From Enterovibrio norvegicus FF-33 (GTDB lineage Bacteria > Pseudomonadota > Gammaproteobacteria > Enterobacterales > Vibrionaceae), in assembly GCF_000286835.2 (NCBI RefSeq), contig NZ_AJYD02000038.1:1470185-1534184 (forward strand): 64,000 bases of DNA, read 5' to 3'. How positions within the stretch are numbered: the stretch's first letter is position 1; each line of letters starts with the position of its first letter. Under the pieces are notes generated by a model. It saw only the letters and a list, made by a program, of their open reading frames with translations. It ran no database searches and was not told where the DNA came from. Positions 43,405 to 52,809 of this stretch are shown piece after piece. The translations under genes were made by a program, and so were the position numbers.

Positions 43405-43718
43405 GGTAACTCTCTTCCTTCAGTAGTTATTTTATTTTCTGCAATGGTATTACGTCGCGACCATTCGCTCTAGCGCTTTTCGGCAAAATTATTTGGAAAT
43501 CCCCTGCTGATGACCAGTAAACAACGAACAAGCATGAGATAAGCAGATTTCTCATTTTGAGAAACTAATCTCATCTGTTCCTCATTACGGCTTTCATTTT
43601 AGGAAACCTGATATCGTCTAGACTCAACTGAAACAGAAAAACACATAACTATCAATATATTGAAATATGGCATGGTTGTTGTAGTAAGAGAGAACCTCTG
43701 CATTGTTGGGTAGCACTT
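43405..43718. other. Intergenic region with nested inverted repeats upstream of the LruC gene
   Basis: About 310 bases without a gene. ATGAGAT (43534-43540) pairs with ATCTCAT (43568-43574), enclosing TTTCTCA (43548-43554) and TGAGAAA (43558-43564). The nested symmetry could form a cruciform or be a multi-site operator for the exported LruC protein gene. Confidence 0.45.
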
Positions 43719-45857
43719 ATGCGCAAATATCTATCGCTATTGTCTCTTGCTGTGTTCTTCTCGCTTGAAGCGCATGCTGATGTGCCTTTTGATACTTGCC
43801 CTAGTCAGGCATTTTTGTTCCAGAGTTCCCCGAGTAAATTGTACGGCGTGAATCTCGCGACTGGCGGGTACTCAGAACTCGCTGCAACGACTGGCTTAAA
43901 TACACATATTAATGCGGTAGGCTTTAACGATACTGACAGATACATATATGGTTTTGACTACGATAACGTGAATGTCATCCGTATCGGTAAGAATTATGCG
44001 GGTGAACAACTCTCAGTGTCAGGGCTCCCGGAAGGCCAGCGCTTTATCAGTGGTGACGTGCATGACAACGTGTACTACTTGCATCAAAGAGCACTGGGCC
44101 TTTTCAAAATTGACCTTTCACCTCTGCTAACAGACTCCTCCTCCACACTGATAGCAGAAGCGATCGAGTCTAACTTGGGGACGTTAAGGGCATCAGACGT
44201 TGCAATCAACCCCATTGATGGGAAGCTCTATGCGGTTGATAACCCCAGCTATGACCTTTATCAAGTCGATTTATCTACCGGAAACGCAGAGGTCGTCACT
44301 AATATGTCCACTGATATTGGTGTGCCATCGGGCGGATTTGGCGCCATATATTTTGATGTGAATGGCAACCTTTACCTGTCACGAAATACGGATGGAAAAA
44401 TTTTCCGGGTCGATTTGTCTGATGAAGATGAAATCGCCTCTGGAGATGTTGCTGTCGAGCACTTTGCTGACGGCCCTGCTTCCGCCCAAAACGATGGCGC
44501 ACGTTGTGCCAACGCCCCTATTGTCGACGAAGATTCCACGATAGATTTCGGCGACGCGCCTGATAGCTATCTAACGTTGCTTGCCTCGAATGGCCCTCGT
44601 CATGAAATCAATACAGGCTATTACCTAGGTGCTATCGCACCAGACAGCGAAGGTGACGGCTTTATCTCACCACTTGATGACAATAAAGCAGGTTTTGCCG
44701 ACGAAGACGGTGTTGGTTTTGTGACGACACTAGAAGCTGGCAATACCGCTATCGTTAGTGTTCAAGCGTCTACAACAGGTTATTTGTCAGCATGGATTGA
44801 TTGGAACCAAGACGGTGACTTTGAAGACCTTAACGAAAAAATTATTTCAGATAATTTGTTAAGCGCAGGCACCAATGCTCTAAGCATTGCTGTGCCTGTA
44901 GATGCAGTTATCGGTTCAACCTGGTCGCGTTTTCGTTTCGCTGAAACCAGCGGGTTAAATTTCTATGGTGGCGCAACAACAGGTGAAGTGGAAGACCACC
45001 CAATTACGGTTATGGAAGACGGTTCATCACTACGTTATTACCCAAGTTCAAGTGGTTACGCCACAGTAGCGTATGAAGATAATTGGCCCAAAGAAGGCGA
45101 TTATGACATGAACGATGTGGTTATTCGTTTTCGCGTAACTGAAACCCTTGACGAAAATGACAACATAACCCGAGTGCTCATTCAAGGCTATCTTGCTGCT
45201 TACGGTGCGGGCTATCACAATGGGTTTGCCTTTCGGCTTGGCGGTTTGAGTCGCACAGACATTAATGCCGCAACCACCTTAACGCACAATGCGGTAGTAC
45301 AAGAACATAATGGCCTTGAACTCGATGCCAATGAAGCCATTTTCATTGTGTCTGATGATTTGAAGCAAAAACTCCCTTCAGGCTGCATGTATTACCGAAC
45401 AGCACAACACTGTCATGAAGCCATCTCTTTTGAATTTGAAATTGATGTGTACTTTGACGAAAGCGTTGATACCCGTTCACTCATGTCTATGCCATATGAC
45501 CCCTTTGTGTTCGCAACCCCCGGTGCGTATGTTCGTGATGGGCTTTGGTATAACCCTGGGCGCGGCCTTGAGATTCATTTAGCCGATCAGGAGCCTACCG
45601 AAAAGTTTGACACATATTGGTACGGTTGGTGGTCTGATTCGAGTGACCCAGGCAGTGACCGTTACTTTAAAACATCATCTAACCACCCTTGGGCGTTGCT
45701 CATTACGGACCAATGGAGTTGGCCACGAGAGCATGTTGACTTAGTTGACGCCTACGCTGAGTTTGCTGGCTATGCGGAGTCCGCAGGTAACAACAACGTT
45801 AATTGGTATCTCTTAGAGAAAGCCACCACTGATAAAACCTTTGCGCCTGAGGATTAA
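43719..45857 (+). CDS. LruC-domain exported protein
   Basis: 712 aa with a signal peptide (MRKYLSLLSLAVFFSLEAHA). Residues about 25-265 look like a beta-propeller (INPIDGKLYAVDNPSYDLYQ, IYFDVNGNLYLSRNTDGKIF). Then comes a FGDAPDSY segment with GEVEDH (the usual GEVEDY-type domain, about 275-430), then the C-terminal LruC domain (DYDMNDVVIRFRV, FAFRLGGLSRTDIN, WALLITDQWSWPREHVDLVDAY). Expected to be surface-exposed or secreted, possibly adhesive; no function proven. The next gene follows within 6 bases and encodes a lipoprotein, so they probably work together. Confidence 0.85.
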   Translation: MRKYLSLLSLAVFFSLEAHADVPFDTCPSQAFLFQSSPSKLYGVNLATGGYSELAATTGLNTHINAVGFNDTDRYIYGFDYDNVNVIRIGKNYAGEQLSVSGLPEGQRFISGDVHDNVYYLHQRALGLFKIDLSPLLTDSSSTLIAEAIESNLGTLRASDVAINPIDGKLYAVDNPSYDLYQVDLSTGNAEVVTNMSTDIGVPSGGFGAIYFDVNGNLYLSRNTDGKIFRVDLSDEDEIASGDVAVEHFADGPASAQNDGARCANAPIVDEDSTIDFGDAPDSYLTLLASNGPRHEINTGYYLGAIAPDSEGDGFISPLDDNKAGFADEDGVGFVTTLEAGNTAIVSVQASTTGYLSAWIDWNQDGDFEDLNEKIISDNLLSAGTNALSIAVPVDAVIGSTWSRFRFAETSGLNFYGGATTGEVEDHPITVMEDGSSLRYYPSSSGYATVAYEDNWPKEGDYDMNDVVIRFRVTETLDENDNITRVLIQGYLAAYGAGYHNGFAFRLGGLSRTDINAATTLTHNAVVQEHNGLELDANEAIFIVSDDLKQKLPSGCMYYRTAQHCHEAISFEFEIDVYFDESVDTRSLMSMPYDPFVFATPGAYVRDGLWYNPGRGLEIHLADQEPTEKFDTYWYGWWSDSSDPGSDRYFKTSSNHPWALLITDQWSWPREHVDLVDAYAEFAGYAESAGNNNVNWYLLEKATTDKTFAPED

Positions 45858-45862
45858 TCCCC

Positions 45863-46417
45863 ATGAATAGACTTCTTTCAATAACATCATTAATTACCCT
45901 GCTGACAGCGTGTGGCGGAGGTGGTGACGGCGGTGATGCAGTATCGGTCACTACAACAGATGACAGCGGTGCTTTTGAAAATCCTATTGCCGCGGGTACG
46001 CTAGAAGACGCTAACGAACCCGAGACACTGGGCATGCAGGTCGACAACTCGGGCGGGCTCGCAAACATTCCCACTACCGTCTCGAGTTCTGCAACGTCAA
46101 TGAGTGCCACTGTCGTCCCCGATGGCTTCTCCTACAACCCAGTGCTTGAACAACTTTTTGTGGTCGATATTCGTGGTTATTCTGTATCTCCCGCTTACAT
46201 CACGGTATATGGAGAGTTCACAGAAAATGATGATGGTACATTTACCGCCCATTACAACAGTCAGATTGTTGCTGCATCATTAGAAAACGGGCAAACCACA
46301 TTGAACTACGTGTCTTCTGATTCGCAATTCTATGTACTTGCTGAGGTTTGGTTCTACGATGGCACCAATCCGGTTCAAAAACGCATTCCTAATACAGAAT
46401 CGAGTTGGGTGTGGTAA
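45863..46417 (+). CDS. Lipoprotein, partner of the LruC protein
   Basis: 184-aa lipoprotein with the lipobox LLTACGGGG after MNRLLSITSLITL. Gly/Asp-rich spacer, then VVPDGFSYNPVLEQLFVVDI, IRGYSVSPAYITVYGEF and FYVLAEVWFYDG. No family recognised. ATG 45863 follows GAGGATTAATCCCC, 6 bases after the LruC stop, suggesting a two-gene operon. Confidence 0.75.
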   Translation: MNRLLSITSLITLLTACGGGGDGGDAVSVTTTDDSGAFENPIAAGTLEDANEPETLGMQVDNSGGLANIPTTVSSSATSMSATVVPDGFSYNPVLEQLFVVDIRGYSVSPAYITVYGEFTENDDGTFTAHYNSQIVAASLENGQTTLNYVSSDSQFYVLAEVWFYDGTNPVQKRIPNTESSWVW

Positions 46418-46645
46418 CTCAGCATCATTATATAGACCTCAAATGGGATGAGTGACTGGCTGTACATGGTGATTAAAAGTATCTAGGTATCAGAGATTTG
46501 GCGCTTTTCCCAGCGAGATATCGCGTTATGAGCCCTATTTTTATTATTGTCACACTGACACAAACGGCTAATTTTTGGGATATTCACATCAACACAGGTA
46601 TAAAGTTAATCTCGGTTCGGATGATAGATTAACACTATCAAAAAT

Positions 46646-46658
46646 AAGTTATAGTGCG
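46646..46658 (+). repeat. 13-bp repeat, copy 2 (AAGTTATAGTGCG, plus strand)
   Basis: Exact match to the repeat at 31581-31593; the identity extends two bases leftwards (AT). Located between the LruC operon and the terminator of the next gene. Confidence 0.7.
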
Positions 46659-46670
46659 TTAAATGGTATA

Positions 46671-46695
46671 AAAAAGAGCAGTACACTGCTCTCTT
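46671..46695 (-). terminator. Terminator of the zinc-ribbon gene at 46713
   Basis: AGAGCAGT (46675-46682) and ACTGCTCT (46685-46692), followed by a T tract on the minus strand. Confidence 0.75.
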
Positions 46696-46712
46696 GATGT
46701 AGGCATGTGATA

Positions 46713-46934
46713 TTAATCTCCGAAATCATGGACGCCTAATTTGAGGACATCTGAAGCGTCAACCCACGCAACTTGTCCGCAAACAGTGCAGGTGCACTCC
46801 GATGCCTCAGCAAAGCGCTCATCCATCGGTGGGGCTGTTAAGGCACGAATAGCAGGATCATGGTGTGCTTGCTCTCGCACTTCATGCCCTGTTTCCGCTT
46901 CACAATTTTCGCAATACCACATATGTACACTCAT
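46713..46934 (-). CDS. Small zinc-ribbon protein
   Basis: 73 aa starting MSVHMWYCENCEAETGHEVR, with two CxxC pairs (CENC and CTVC) that would bind zinc. C-terminus AWVDASDVLKLGVHDFGD. I chose ATG 46934 because AAGGAG is 6 bases upstream. Unknown function. Confidence 0.75.
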   Translation of the reverse strand: MSVHMWYCENCEAETGHEVREQAHHDPAIRALTAPPMDERFAEASECTCTVCGQVAWVDASDVLKLGVHDFGD

Positions 46935-47122
46935 CGCTTTCTCCTTGGGTGTTATCTCCTTTATCGCGGTGAGTGTAATTTCATATTGGCTCTGATTTTT
47001 GATGCATTTTTGAGACAAATGCAAATTCGTTTTTTGACGTGGCAATGACAACGCACTCTCCCCCTTAAAGTGAGCGAAGACATTAATACTTGCATAGGAG
47101 AGGAACAGTAAACTAACTGACG

Positions 47123-47338
47123 TTAGTGGCGAAGAGTATTAGGGCCTTTCACTTGAGATGACGGGCAAGTTACCGAACCAAACGCACAGAACACGCAGCA
47201 GCAAGCATCTTGAGCGACCAATGCTTCATGGCAGCTCTCACACTCATAGTGCTTCTTAGGCGCGTCAATTGGCATCATTTCGGTTTTCGTGTGCCCACAA
47301 AATGGGCATGTGATATCTGACTTTAGAATGACTTTCAT
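47123..47338 (-). CDS. GDCCVxC-type Cys-rich small protein
   Basis: 71 aa with a zinc-ribbon start (ITCPFCGHTKTEMMPID, YECESCHEAL) and a Cys-rich centre (AQDACCCVFCAFGSVTCP). This corresponds to the GDCCVxC family, some members of which carry selenocysteine; here all positions are Cys and GD reads DA. Possibly redox or metal handling; function unknown. Confidence 0.8.
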   Translation of the reverse strand: MKVILKSDITCPFCGHTKTEMMPIDAPKKHYECESCHEALVAQDACCCVFCAFGSVTCPSSQVKGPNTLRH

Positions 47339-47462
47339 CTTATGTGTCTATCCTTTACCTCAATGCACACGTCATCATTTAAGCGTGGAACATGCATCCA
47401 ATGATTGCCAGCCAGTATGGCAATATTCCCGCTATTAATTGGCAGATTATCGCCTGAATAAG

Positions 47463-47487
47463 AAAAAGCCCCGCGAGTGCGAGGCTT
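47463..47487 (-). terminator. Terminator of the ABC exporter gene
   Basis: On the minus strand AAGCCTCGC, loop, GCGGGGCTT (one G-T pair), then TTTTTC. Confidence 0.65.
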
Positions 47488-47495
47488 AAGAGGCT

Positions 47496-49295
47496 TCATC
47501 CAACCTGTAAATTTCCGTAGAGGGTTTGATAAACCCCCTCTTCTTTGACCAGCTCTTGGTGATTGCCGCTTTGTGCGACTTTGCCATCTTCCAACACGTA
47601 AATCAGATCGGCCTGTTTCACAGCAGATAAGCGGTGAGCCACAATCAAGGTCGTGCGACCTTGCAGGAAGTTGTTCAATGCATCATGCAATGCTGCTTCT
47701 GTTGCAGTATCCAATGCTGATGTGGCTTCATCCAGAATCACGAGCTTTGGATTGGTGAGTATCATGCGGGCGATAGCCAAACGCTGACGTTGACCGCCAG
47801 ACAATTTCAGCCCTTGTCGTCCGAGTTGGGACGATAGCCCATCATCTAATCGTTCAACCACATCGCTTAGTTGCGCAATTTCTAGTGACTTCCACAGCTG
47901 CTCATCGGAGAAATCGGTACGCCCTAACGTCAGGTTCTCTCGTAACGTATCATTGAATATCACAGGCTGCTGCAGTACAACGGCCGTATGTTGGCGCAAG
48001 GTTTCATAACCCACGTCTTCGACACGCTGATCATTGATCATGATGTCACCGTCTGTCTTGCGGTAAAGCCCAAGCAAGAGCTGTATTAACGTAGATTTAC
48101 CGCCGCCTGACGCGCCAACTAATGCAACACGTTTACCAGCAGGAATCGCCAATGACAATCCATTCAGAACGGTTTTTTCACTGTTGTAACCGAATGTCAA
48201 ATCACGGCATTCCACACCAAAGGTGTCGAGACCCGCTAGAGGGTCTTTCTCAGACGCGCTCTTAGGTTCTTCTTCGAGCGCTAGCAGACCATTGAGTCGT
48301 TTCATTGCGGCTGATGCACTAAACCAAGCGTACTGAATGCCTAACAGTTCTTGAATCGGACCCAGCATAAACCACAGATAACCGAATACTGCGAAAATTT
48401 GACCAATAGACAGATCACTAAACAGCACCATGAGCATGGCTGCTGCTCGGAACAACTCAAAACCGATCAAGAACATCAGGAATGACACACGGCTTGCCGC
48501 TTCTGATTGCCACGCATACTTATCGGCGTCGTGACGAATAGACTCAGCATCGCTTTTCAGTACATCCAGATACGCTCGCTCACGGTTAGCGGCGCGAAGC
48601 TGATAGATGCCATCCAAGGTTTCAACTAAACGTGTCTGAAAACGTTCAAAAGATTGGTTTTCGGCCTTTTTAAGATGCTTAACGCGCTGACCCATTTTGC
48701 GTGACAAGAAAATCACCAACGGATTCACAAGAAGAATGAAAAGCCCCAGCGCCCAATCGAGCCACAGCAAAATCACGGCCGTACCGAATACGGTCAGTAC
48801 GCCAACTACAAATCGGCTCAGGCTGTTTCCGATGAAGGAATCGATGGTTTCGATATCCGTGACCAGATGCGAGCTTACCCCGCCGCTGCCACGTTCTTCG
48901 AACTCCTTCATGCTGACACGACCGAGCTTATCGAGTAGCTGCTGTCGAATGAAACAAGTGATGGATTTGGACACCAAAGTAAACTGACGACTTTGCCAGA
49001 TGTTCAACGCTTGGCTGACCACACGCATGACAATGACCAATAGCAACACCATGACGATATAGCTAGCGGGCTGCTGCAAAGACTCAGGCAATAAGTTGTT
49101 GAAAAATGCGATACCTTGAGCGGGCTTGTTAAGCAGAACCTCATCAACCATCAGTGGCATAAACAGCGGAATAGGCACACTGATCAATGTGGCGCATACC
49201 GCGATCAAATTGGCTGCAACAAGTTGCTTCTTATGCTGTTTCGCTTGGTCAATTAACCATTGCGTCGACAGCGTTGTTAAAACTCCATTACTCAC
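47496..49295 (-). CDS. ABC exporter (fused membrane and ATPase domains)
   Basis: 599-aa half-transporter of the MsbA/multidrug type. The membrane domain (about residues 1-310) has six helices, and the ATPase domain has Walker A GASGGGKSTLIQLLLG, signature LSGGQRQRLAIA, Walker B KLVILDEATSALD and the H-loop IVAHRLS. I chose GTG 49295 because GGAG lies 5 bases upstream; a longer in-frame start at 49361 would overlap the upstream terminator. Lies downstream of the heme receptor gene and may be co-regulated, but its substrate is unknown. Confidence 0.88.
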   Translation of the reverse strand: MSNGVLTTLSTQWLIDQAKQHKKQLVAANLIAVCATLISVPIPLFMPLMVDEVLLNKPAQGIAFFNNLLPESLQQPASYIVMVLLLVIVMRVVSQALNIWQSRQFTLVSKSITCFIRQQLLDKLGRVSMKEFEERGSGGVSSHLVTDIETIDSFIGNSLSRFVVGVLTVFGTAVILLWLDWALGLFILLVNPLVIFLSRKMGQRVKHLKKAENQSFERFQTRLVETLDGIYQLRAANRERAYLDVLKSDAESIRHDADKYAWQSEAASRVSFLMFLIGFELFRAAAMLMVLFSDLSIGQIFAVFGYLWFMLGPIQELLGIQYAWFSASAAMKRLNGLLALEEEPKSASEKDPLAGLDTFGVECRDLTFGYNSEKTVLNGLSLAIPAGKRVALVGASGGGKSTLIQLLLGLYRKTDGDIMINDQRVEDVGYETLRQHTAVVLQQPVIFNDTLRENLTLGRTDFSDEQLWKSLEIAQLSDVVERLDDGLSSQLGRQGLKLSGGQRQRLAIARMILTNPKLVILDEATSALDTATEAALHDALNNFLQGRTTLIVAHRLSAVKQADLIYVLEDGKVAQSGNHQELVKEEGVYQTLYGNLQVG

Positions 49296-49355
49296 TGTGT
49301 CTCCAAACTTTTCATTTTTGTTATTCTTTTGTGGTTTCTGTTTGAGTGTAACCGA

Positions 49356-49386
49356 AAACACCCCAGCATTGCCGGGGTGTTTTTCT
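49356..49386 (-). terminator. Terminator of the heme receptor gene
   Basis: AACACCCC and GGGGTGTT stem with a T tract on the minus strand, 26 bases after the receptor stop. Confidence 0.75.
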
Positions 49387-49411
49387 GGACGTTACTAAAG
49401 CTTACGCATTA

Positions 49412-51589
49412 TTAGAAAACGTATTCGGCTTCTAACCCCCAATTACGTCCTGGTTGGCTACGGCGATCAATTCCTGACTCATCTTTATCGAAGCCTGCAA
49501 GATCTTCATAGTCCCAATACTCTTTATCAAAGACGTTAAAGATACCAGCACGCACCGTTAAATCAGACATAGGACGATAAAACGCCGTGACATCCGTGAC
49601 ACCGTAACCTGCAGCATTGACGTTATCTACGTTGTTGGCATTGCTCCAATCTGAGCCAGATTTGCCCGCAACCGTTTTAAGTGAAACCTTACCGCCATAA
49701 GTGTCTTCAGGGTTCGAATAACCCAACGCAATGTACGCGGTTAAAGGTGCGACCGTGTCTATTGCTTCGCCATTGGTTTTGTTTTCACCTTTAGCATAAG
49801 CAATGCTCATGTCTGAATACATCCCCATTGGCGCGCCCACTAAGTAGTCCAGCGCAAGTTGCGCTTTGAACTCGGCGCCGTAGATTTCAGCACGACCAAT
49901 GTTTTCGGTCGTCCACACTTCTTTTCCGTCTGGGCCGTTTGCGTCAACTAATCGGTTCTCAATGAAGTTTTTGTAGTCATTGAAAAACACTGCGGCATCG
50001 AAGCGTCCATAAGGCTGCTTCAGGCGCAGACCAGTTTCGTATGAGATGCTTTCTTCTGCTTCAAGATCCTGGTTAGGAATGAAGGTCGCACCTGTGTCGT
50101 AAAAGTAGTAGAGATCTTGTAGCGTTGGCGCTTTGAATCCCTGACTGATTTGCACAAAAGTACTGAACGACTCCGTCCAATGGTAAACCGTGCCTAGACG
50201 CCCCGTAAATGCGTGGTTATCCGCGTCAGCATAGGTGCTGTTACCTTTCGGACTCGCGCTGAAACTGTCATAACGAAGGCCAGCATTAAGAACCAGAGCC
50301 TCATTCATCAGGAACATCTGATCTTGCACAAACACCCCCCATTTACGGGATTCAGCATTCGGCACTTCTGGTGTGGCATCCGTGACCAAACCGGTATCAA
50401 GATCGATGTTGTTGTAGTTCAGGTTAAATTCATTGGCGACGTAGTTCGCGCCGTAGACCACTTCGTGATAGCTGTTTTCAAGCTCAAACGCTTTATTGAA
50501 CTGAATATCCGCCTGCCATGCCTCGTCTTCACCGATACGTTGACGATTTCGGTTTGACACCGTGGTGCCAAATGGTGTGGTTTTGGTCAAGGTATCGGTA
50601 TTGTCGTGCTGAGATTCTGATTTTAGATACGCAACTCGCCATTCCAATGAATCAAAGCCTTGGTTATTCGCTTGCCACTGGTGCTCAACGCTATAACGCT
50701 GGCGTGAATCTTCATCAGAGGCGCGGGTATTCGAGTAAGCGTAAATATAGGGCCCAAACGCGATCACATCACCTTCATCTGAAAGTCGGTCAACGTCTTG
50801 CTCTCGGTTAAAATGCTCAACCGTCACACCAATACGGTGCGCGTCATTAAGTTGGTAATACGCTTTAGCTAACACGTTATCTGAGTTGAAATCCACCGGA
50901 TCTGCCGCCCCACGATCAGGACCATTAATATCTGGGCCGCCGTAAGTTTGGGTTTCATGACCATCTCGATGGGTGAATATCAACAAGGTTTCCAGATCGC
51001 CAGTACGGTTCGCCAATGTCGCTGTGGCTTTGTAGCTTTCATCAGCACTGAAATAGCCGCCTTTGACGGAAGCATAAGAGTCATCACCCTCACCTTCCAG
51101 TAAGTCGTCTGGATTTTTGGTACGAATGATCACGGCACCAGCCAATGCATCACTGCCATATAGGCTGGAAACTGGGCCTTTGTTGATTTCAACGCGCTGG
51201 AGGGTATCGGTTTCTAACGTGTTGTTGTATTTGCGCATGACATCTGCGCCTGGGTTATAGGTGCCAGGTAATTCAACGCCATCCACAATGGTTTTGACGT
51301 AGTTTTCGTCACGACCGCGAATATTGAAGCCTGTTAAACCGAATCGACCATTGCCGGCCATTGACACACCCGGCTCAGCATCAACCGCTTGTTTCATATT
51401 TTGTGACAAGCTTTCTTCGAGATCTTCGCTGGTTACCACATCGACTGAAGCAGCGATATCACCGATTTTTTGCTCACTTCGGGTTGCAGATACAACCACT
51501 TCATCAAAGGTATACACATCCTGTGCTGATGCACTTCCGGCGCAGAATATCCCCACCAAAAGCGCCAGCTTGTTTTTCTTGATTGTCAT
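49412..51589 (-). CDS. TonB-dependent heme/hemoglobin receptor
   Basis: 725-aa outer-membrane receptor (signal KNKLALLVGIFCAGSASA). A TonB-box-like segment FDEVVVSATR starts the mature protein; the plug has GFNIRGRDENYVKTIVDG and VEINKGPVSSLYGSDALAGA. In the barrel, GFKAPTLQDLYYFYDTG and IPNQDLEAE correspond to the FRAP/NPNL region of heme receptors. The C-terminus ends in Phe (EAEYVF). Encoded just after hutZ, so it most likely feeds the hut system. A hairpin at 51677-51709 separates them. No strong ribosome binding site (GAGTAACTATC). Confidence 0.9.
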   Translation of the reverse strand: MTIKKNKLALLVGIFCAGSASAQDVYTFDEVVVSATRSEQKIGDIAASVDVVTSEDLEESLSQNMKQAVDAEPGVSMAGNGRFGLTGFNIRGRDENYVKTIVDGVELPGTYNPGADVMRKYNNTLETDTLQRVEINKGPVSSLYGSDALAGAVIIRTKNPDDLLEGEGDDSYASVKGGYFSADESYKATATLANRTGDLETLLIFTHRDGHETQTYGGPDINGPDRGAADPVDFNSDNVLAKAYYQLNDAHRIGVTVEHFNREQDVDRLSDEGDVIAFGPYIYAYSNTRASDEDSRQRYSVEHQWQANNQGFDSLEWRVAYLKSESQHDNTDTLTKTTPFGTTVSNRNRQRIGEDEAWQADIQFNKAFELENSYHEVVYGANYVANEFNLNYNNIDLDTGLVTDATPEVPNAESRKWGVFVQDQMFLMNEALVLNAGLRYDSFSASPKGNSTYADADNHAFTGRLGTVYHWTESFSTFVQISQGFKAPTLQDLYYFYDTGATFIPNQDLEAEESISYETGLRLKQPYGRFDAAVFFNDYKNFIENRLVDANGPDGKEVWTTENIGRAEIYGAEFKAQLALDYLVGAPMGMYSDMSIAYAKGENKTNGEAIDTVAPLTAYIALGYSNPEDTYGGKVSLKTVAGKSGSDWSNANNVDNVNAAGYGVTDVTAFYRPMSDLTVRAGIFNVFDKEYWDYEDLAGFDKDESGIDRRSQPGRNWGLEAEYVF

Positions 51590-51676
51590 GATAGTTACTC
51601 TAAAAAAGGCAATAGGAAGCCGCTCACACTGGCCTCAGCGCAAAATTATTATTTTTATGTGAAATTTGGCTCTATG

Positions 51677-51709
51677 CCCGAATAACTCAGCGCGTTAAGG
51701 TTATTCGGG
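51677..51709 (-). terminator. Hairpin between hutZ and the heme receptor gene
   Basis: CCCGAATAAC (51677-51686) and GTTATTCGGG (51700-51709), perfect 10-bp stem, 13-base loop, no T tract. May attenuate hutWXZ read-through or stabilise a transcript end. Confidence 0.4.
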
Positions 51710-51743
51710 TATTTACGGTCACAGAGCCTATATCGGGAAGGCG

Positions 51744-52274
51744 TTACACGTTCTCTTTCATTGATTTAACGTGTCCTTCATCGAGATGGACGACAGAGAG
51801 GAGATCTTCGCCTGTCACGTCGAATGCTTGGCCGAAGCCTTTTACATAACGCCCAATAACAGGGTTCAAGCGGTAAAGGCGGAAATCACCCAATTGGCTG
51901 AGGTTATCGATCATCTCACCAAGACGCGTTTGCATGACATCAACGCCTTGCTTCCAGTGATCAGATTCACGCTCGATCAGTTCTGCGTTAGTATCGAAAG
52001 ACAAACGACGACGGGCGAAAATAGAGCGCGCTTCACCTTCGTCTTCAATCATCATGATCGACACCGCTTTGCTGTTTTTCAGGTTCTGACCGTGAGTCGC
52101 CAAATCACTAACAAGGATGTAATAGCCTTTTTCTGAAAAGGCAAAAGGGGCATAGCTAGTGTGTGGTTTGCCATCTTTGTCTACCGTGCCCAGTTGCAAC
52201 GTTTTGCGGGCGTCTCGGAACGCTTGAATTTCTGGTCCCAAACGGTTTTGTAGACGTTCTGCTTTATCAATCAT
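51744..52274 (-). CDS. hutZ: Heme utilization protein HutZ
   Basis: 176-aa FMN-binding split-barrel-like heme-degrading or heme-binding enzyme. Motifs are RKTLQLGTVDKDGKPHTSYA, FAFSEKGYYILVSDLATHG, IEDEGEARSIFARRRLSFD and FRLYRLNPVIGRYVKGFGQA. Last of the hutW-hutX-hutZ genes; its start overlaps the hutX stop by four bases. In V. cholerae HutZ opens the heme ring aerobically. Confidence 0.95.
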   Translation of the reverse strand: MIDKAERLQNRLGPEIQAFRDARKTLQLGTVDKDGKPHTSYAPFAFSEKGYYILVSDLATHGQNLKNSKAVSIMMIEDEGEARSIFARRRLSFDTNAELIERESDHWKQGVDVMQTRLGEMIDNLSQLGDFRLYRLNPVIGRYVKGFGQAFDVTGEDLLSVVHLDEGHVKSMKENV

Positions 52275-52795
52275 TTTGCCAACTCCTGTTTCATGGCGTT
52301 AAACAGTTCAATTTGCTCAGGGAATAACTGACGCTTCTTGTCGCGACCCAAGTAAATTTTAAATACACAGTGGCCAGTGCTATCAAAGAAACCAATGTAA
52401 TGGCTTTCAGACCCACGGAATGGTTTGCTGACGAAGACGATGTCAGACACGAGATCCAATCGAAGGTGACCGTGTAACTGACCTTCTTTGCCCATCAAGT
52501 TGTAATAGCCGTGAGCAAATTTACCTTTAGGAAACGGCGCCTTAAATTCAAAAACCGAACCGCCAGAGTGAACAATGGTGGTCACTTTTCCCCATTTAGG
52601 CATGACTTCTAAAATGCCCTGACTCAACTCACCCTCTGCGCGCGCAATCATTTCTTGTGGCAGCGCCAAGGTGATTTCGCCTTCCGTCAGTTTCAGGCTT
52701 TCCACCATATTTGAAACAGGGGTATGCACATCTTCGGCAAGATAGTCTGCGACGCGTTGTTTGGCTTCTGACGTGACGATAATCGCTTGTTGCAT
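52271..52795 (-). CDS. hutX: Heme carrier protein HutX
   Basis: 174-aa ChuX/HutX-like cytoplasmic heme-binding protein. Typical stretches are LPQEMIARAEGEL, EFKAPFPKGKFAHGYYNLMG, LHGHLRLDLVSDIVFVSKPF and GHCVFKIYLGRDKKRQLFPEQ. It hands heme to HutZ. Sits 14 bases after hutW; ATG 52795 is preceded by GGAGCAGTATTTACC. Confidence 0.95.
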   Translation of the reverse strand: MQQAIIVTSEAKQRVADYLAEDVHTPVSNMVESLKLTEGEITLALPQEMIARAEGELSQGILEVMPKWGKVTTIVHSGGSVFEFKAPFPKGKFAHGYYNLMGKEGQLHGHLRLDLVSDIVFVSKPFRGSESHYIGFFDSTGHCVFKIYLGRDKKRQLFPEQIELFNAMKQELAK

Positions 52796-52809
52796 GGTAA
52801 ATACTGCTC

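Noticed and set aside
46644-46670. XerCD dif-like site at the 13-bp repeats
   Set aside because: AGTGCG resembles the XerC arm, but the XerD arm is not present at any of the three copies and the conserved bases lie on the wrong side of AGTGCG.
51640-51670. Fur box ahead of the heme receptor (ataaaaataataatttt)
   Set aside because: AT-rich sequence with only loose hexamer resemblance; not distinguishable from promoter background.
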